Under the pieces are notes generated by a model that worked only from the letters and a program-made list of their open reading frames with translations, did no database searches and was not told the origin of the DNA. Shown here in pieces: positions 31,854 through 35,387 of a stretch of 35,387 nucleotides of DNA. This DNA comes from Endothia cerciana (taxonomy: Eukaryota > Ascomycota > Sordariomycetes > Diaporthales > Cryphonectriaceae), in the NCBI GenBank assembly GCA_026119935.1, contig JALRMH010000098.1:1-35387 (forward strand), in the 5' to 3' direction. Within the stretch, counting starts at the first letter, position 1; each line of letters opens with the position of its first letter. The translations under genes were made by a program, and so were the position numbers.

Positions 31854-33960
31854 TTTAGAAACTCTTTTTTTATCTTTATATAATATATAACTTATATAAG
31901 AAGAACTTATTTAGTAAGTCCTCTAGCTTACTTAATATATTAAATAACTCTACTTGTATTAATAATAATAAGAGAATATTATTTAAGCTTAGTAAGGGTA
32001 AATTTAGTATAGCACTCAAGCTTTTATTATTATTAATAATAATAAAAGCTATAAAATAAACAAATTAGCTATATATAATAGTATTTAAAAACTCTTTTAA
32101 AGATTCTTTACTTATTATAAAGCGTACTTTTTATATAATATCTTTTAGTTTATTATAGAACCTGAGAAGATTATTCTTATTAAAACCTATTTTAAAAAGA
32201 ATGCTTTTATCTAATATAAGCCTTCTCTCTATAACTATCTAAAACATGCTAATAACCCTAATATATACGCTAAGGGCACTAAAGAAATATTTAGTTCCTT
32301 TACAGGCTTTAAAAAGGCCTTTAAAGAAACCTTTAATAACTTTAATGAAAAACGCACTATAGCTTAGTAGTTAATAGACCTTAAATAAACTAAATCAGTA
32401 TCAGCCTATATAATTAGGTTTAAGCAACTTGCAGTATAATTTTTATAGAAAGATAAAAATCTTATAAAATACTACTATAAAGGACTTAAAGATAAAGTTA
32501 AAGACGAGATTTTTAAATAGAATTAGCCTGAAGACTTTACAATATTTGTAAATATAGCTATTAAAATCGATAACTGTCTTTATAAATAACAGATAGAGAA
32601 GTCTAAAAAGAGAGGAAGCTAACTTATATAACGCTTATAACTAAGCAATAATAAGAAGTTCTAATTTAAAAATCAAAGTAGAAATCAGCGCTAGAATATA
32701 ATATAGAGCAGAAGTATTTATACTAGCTTAATAGAACTAGATATAGCTAACTATTAGTTTATAGGAAAACTAAATAGTAGTATTAAGTGCTATAATTATA
32801 GAAAGAATAGCTACTTTGTATAGGAATGCAAATAATTTAAAAAATTATAATAGCAACTAGTCTAAAAGAGATGATAAGTAAATGTCCTCTAATAATAAAA
32901 ACCTAATTAGCTAAGTAATAATATTTTACTAGAGCAAGTATCAGATACTATCTGCAATTATAGACTCTTTAACTAAATGTTCTACTTTAATAATAAATAT
33001 TTAATATATTTTTTAAAGAAAGAAGGCTTAGGATAGTTCTCTAAAGCACTTAAGAAGATATAATAACTAGTAATAGGCAAAAAGGGCCTAGTTTATAATA
33101 CAATCTTAAGAAGTAGCAACTCGGACTGCTTAAGCACCTTTGAGAAGGAACCTGAAAGGAAGATTCAGGAACTTAAAGATAAAGACTCAAGACTATACTT
33201 AATAGCCTACTATAAAGAACACCTTCTATTTTAAGCAACTACAGAAACTATAAGAGAAGAAATACTCTAAGACTAACAGCTAAATAATATATTAGAACTT
33301 ATTATTCTAAGGATAGAAGATAAAAATACTATAAGTAAAGAAGAAACTTATAGCTATAATTCAGACTAAGGACAGAATACTTAGAACCTAGTAATTAAAT
33401 ATATAGTATATAACTTTAAGCTTAGAGACTTTTTTACTATAGTACTTATCTAGAATATTAAAGCTAAATAGCTAGAAGACTTTAGAATCAGCTTAATCTA
33501 TAAATAATATTATAAGCTTGCGTAGATTTTATATATATACTACAGCTGCAGGACGCACTTTATAGAGAAAGTTAAATACAAGTAGTTCTTAATTAAAGAA
33601 CAGAGTTAGATTATTCAGGCAGTTAAAGAGCTCTATCTATAGTTTAGAGAAGTCCTTAATAAGGTGAAATACAACACCTATATCAGATTGCTAGATAACT
33701 GTCTTAGAAAATGCATTAATAAGAAAATCAAATAGTAGTAGTATAAGACTACTGACTGCACTATTTATATTTATAATAAGGTTTGAAATTAGTATAAGTA
33801 TTAAGATAATAAGAAATAATGCAAGCATAGCTAATAGTAAGCTAGAAGGCTAGCTTAAAGAGCAGCTTATAAAGTATAGGAATCTTTAAAAAGAAAGGAT
33901 TACTTGTAATAAGACTATAGATAATCAGAGCTTAAAGATCTTTATATATAGTAGAAAGAG
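31854..33960 (+). mobile_element. RIP-degraded gag-like region, right copy
   Basis: Inverted copy of 1-2106. In one frame, a segment near 32385-32420 still reads SVSAYIIRFKQLA, a Gag-like pattern. At 32788-32829 the codons give C-Y-N-Y-R-K-N-S-Y-F-V-stop-E-C, which is a CCHC zinc knuckle whose second Cys, glycines and His appear changed by G-to-A or C-to-T. No pol-type motif is recognisable. Dense TAG/TAA codons indicate RIP. Confidence 0.75.
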
Positions 33961-34920
33961 ACTATATATATATAAAAATAAATGCTTATATTAACGAAAA
34001 ACAATATAGCGCGCTATTAGATAATAGCGCTTAAGGAAACTTTATATTATTAATAATTATTAATAAGGCACGACTATAATAATATTAAAAGGAATAATCT
34101 TATTAACTTAATACTATAGAAGAACAACTAATTGTATATAATTAAAGTATAATTAATAAAGAGATTAATTATCTACTTATCTCGATTTAAAAATATACAA
34201 CCTTTATTATATTAGATATTATAAATACAGTATATTATAAATTAATTATAAGACTTCTTTAGCTTAAAAAGTATAATCCTTAAATTAATTAGACTATTAG
34301 CTAGATTTTATAAGATAATACTATTACTTTATCACACAGAGTAGAGTAGCTCTACTCTGTATAACAAACTCCTGTCTTTCTCTTCTAGGAGGGTTTTGCT
34401 GCTTTTTAAATCTAGAGTAAAGCTATATAAGCAGGTATAGCTATATAAAGCTATGAAACCCTCTTGTTCTCCCTCCCCTCTCTTTAAGTAGGGTAAATCT
34501 AGGGTCTAGCTGGCAGTAATAATGCGGCGACGAGGAAGAGGAGGAGGAGGAGCAACAGAAGATATAACTGCATCTTAACCTAGATATAAAAAGAAAGCAA
34601 GAAAGCAAGAGAGATGAAAGGCTTTCCCTTGTTCTATATACCCTTTATATCTTCTCTATATTTTTATTATTATCTGATTTAATTGATTCTAGAAAAAAGG
34701 GCCCTAGTATTTTATCTTTCTTTCTTTCTTTTTTTCTTTTTTCTAATATAAGCTATTCTAACTATACGAAAAAAGAAAAAAAAAAGAAAAAAAGAGAAGA
34801 GAAAAGAGAAAAGCACCTAACCCCTGCTTTAGGTCTTTATTTATACTATAGCCTCTCTACCCTTTTCTTATTAAGATGATTTTGTATAGAGAAGCGAAGA
34901 TCTCCTGCCTTTTCCTCAAG
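33961..34920. mobile_element. A+T-rich remainder of right-flank retroelement
   Basis: No reading frame is usable. Contents: an 11-bp hairpin with a 3-nt loop at 34336-34360 (ACAGAGTAGAG/CTCTACTCTGT), a GA-rich stretch near 34527-34556, and a pyrimidine run near 34711-34742 facing a purine run near 34769-34813. Boundaries of separate elements cannot be fixed. Confidence 0.45.
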
Positions 34921-35345
34921 TGTAATAACCTTTATCTAATATACAGGTTATAGAATAGACTATAAATAATAAAGATAATTAACTACTAGAGAGTTTAATA
35001 GTTAGTAGTATAATTATATATACAAGGAGTAGCGTTTAGTATAAGAATTAATAAGCTTGATATTAATCTAGCTGAACTTAAGATTAAAGAGCTAGCTATA
35101 GAAGGATAGATATTTCCTTCCTGTTAGAGTATGTTTATAGTTGCTTTTTAGTTGTTTATTTAAGTTTCTAGTCCTATATATATTTGAAAGCTTTAAAAGT
35201 AATAAATACTTGCATTCAGACTTTAGTTATATTTCTGTATTTAAGGCTTGTCTTTAGCACTGCTCTTATTAGCATTAACCTTTTAAGATATTTTAGAATC
35301 CCTTGAATTACTATAGTGCTTATTACTTAGAGTTTGTTTATTTCT
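34921..35345 (+). mobile_element. LTR of right-flank retroelement, copy 2
   Basis: Begins TGTAATAACC and shares its start and its last 200 nt or so with 31328-31798 in the same orientation. It may be the 3' LTR of that element, or the LTR of a related neighbouring insertion, since the middle sections diverge more than the ends. Confidence 0.55.
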
Positions 35346-35366
35346 ATTACTTTAAAAAAGCCTCTT

Positions 35367-35387
35367 TTATATATATATATATATATA
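35367..35387. repeat. (TA)n microsatellite at window edge
   Basis: Pure TA dinucleotide run reaching the end of the window. Confidence 0.9.

Noticed and set aside
1..35387. CRISPR array, bacterial operon signals, rRNA or tRNA genes
   Set aside because: The sequence is fungal with introns; no regularly spaced identical repeats, and no tRNA or rRNA signature that I could recognise.
35367..35387. Telomeric repeat at the right edge
   Set aside because: It is a TA microsatellite, not TTAGGG; no telomere repeats occur in the window.

Overview
The window looks like a chromosome segment from a filamentous ascomycete (Pezizomycotina; an Aspergillus/Penicillium-like fungus is my best guess). Evidence: short GT-AG introns of 50-98 nt with CTRAC/CTAAC branch sites, a non-reducing polyketide synthase, HET-, ankyrin- and DUF3435/DUF3723-type genes, and very A+T-rich blocks whose old reading frames are full of TAG/TAA codons. 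That last feature is typical of repeat-induced point mutation (RIP).

Layout. 1-2106: A+T-rich, RIP-like remnant of a gag-bearing retroelement, antisense. 2107-2852: a less mutated retroelement 5' end joined to the 3' half of a small membrane-protein gene. 3304-14189: a small secondary-metabolite cluster with an NR-PKS (SAT-KS-AT-PT-ACP-TE, plus strand), a convergent berberine-bridge-type FAD oxidase, and a Baeyer-Villiger-type flavin monooxygenase (both minus). The PKS has a frameshift in its AT domain and the FAD oxidase has an in-frame TAG at codon 52. The monooxygenase reads intact. 14868-17387: a dead DUF3435 tyrosine recombinase with two in-frame stops. 17549-19384: two MADS-like small ORFs and one unrecognised ORF. 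20100-23135: a DUF3723 gene between direct repeats, with a duplicated 3' tail and minisatellites. 23639-25430: an intact three-exon DUF7924 gene with a PD...ExK pattern. 26704-30480: a flavin monooxygenase tail, an ankyrin/ZZ-finger gene, a broken HET gene and a small ORF. 31328-35387: RIP-like LTR retroelement, whose internal part (about 31854-33960) is an inverted copy of 1-2106.

How the parts relate. The PKS would make an aromatic polyketide, with the monooxygenase and FAD oxidase as tailoring enzymes. With PKS and oxidase damaged, the cluster is probably silent or degenerating unless the PKS lesion is an assembly error. Most other lesions are compatible with C-to-T or G-to-A changes, as if RIP had leaked from the flanking repeats. 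DUF3435 together with DUF3723 and HET/ankyrin genes is the kind of gene set carried by giant fungal Starship transposons. I cannot see element ends, so a Starship remnant is an inference. Intron positions and domain calls come from reading the sequence by eye; no database search was run.
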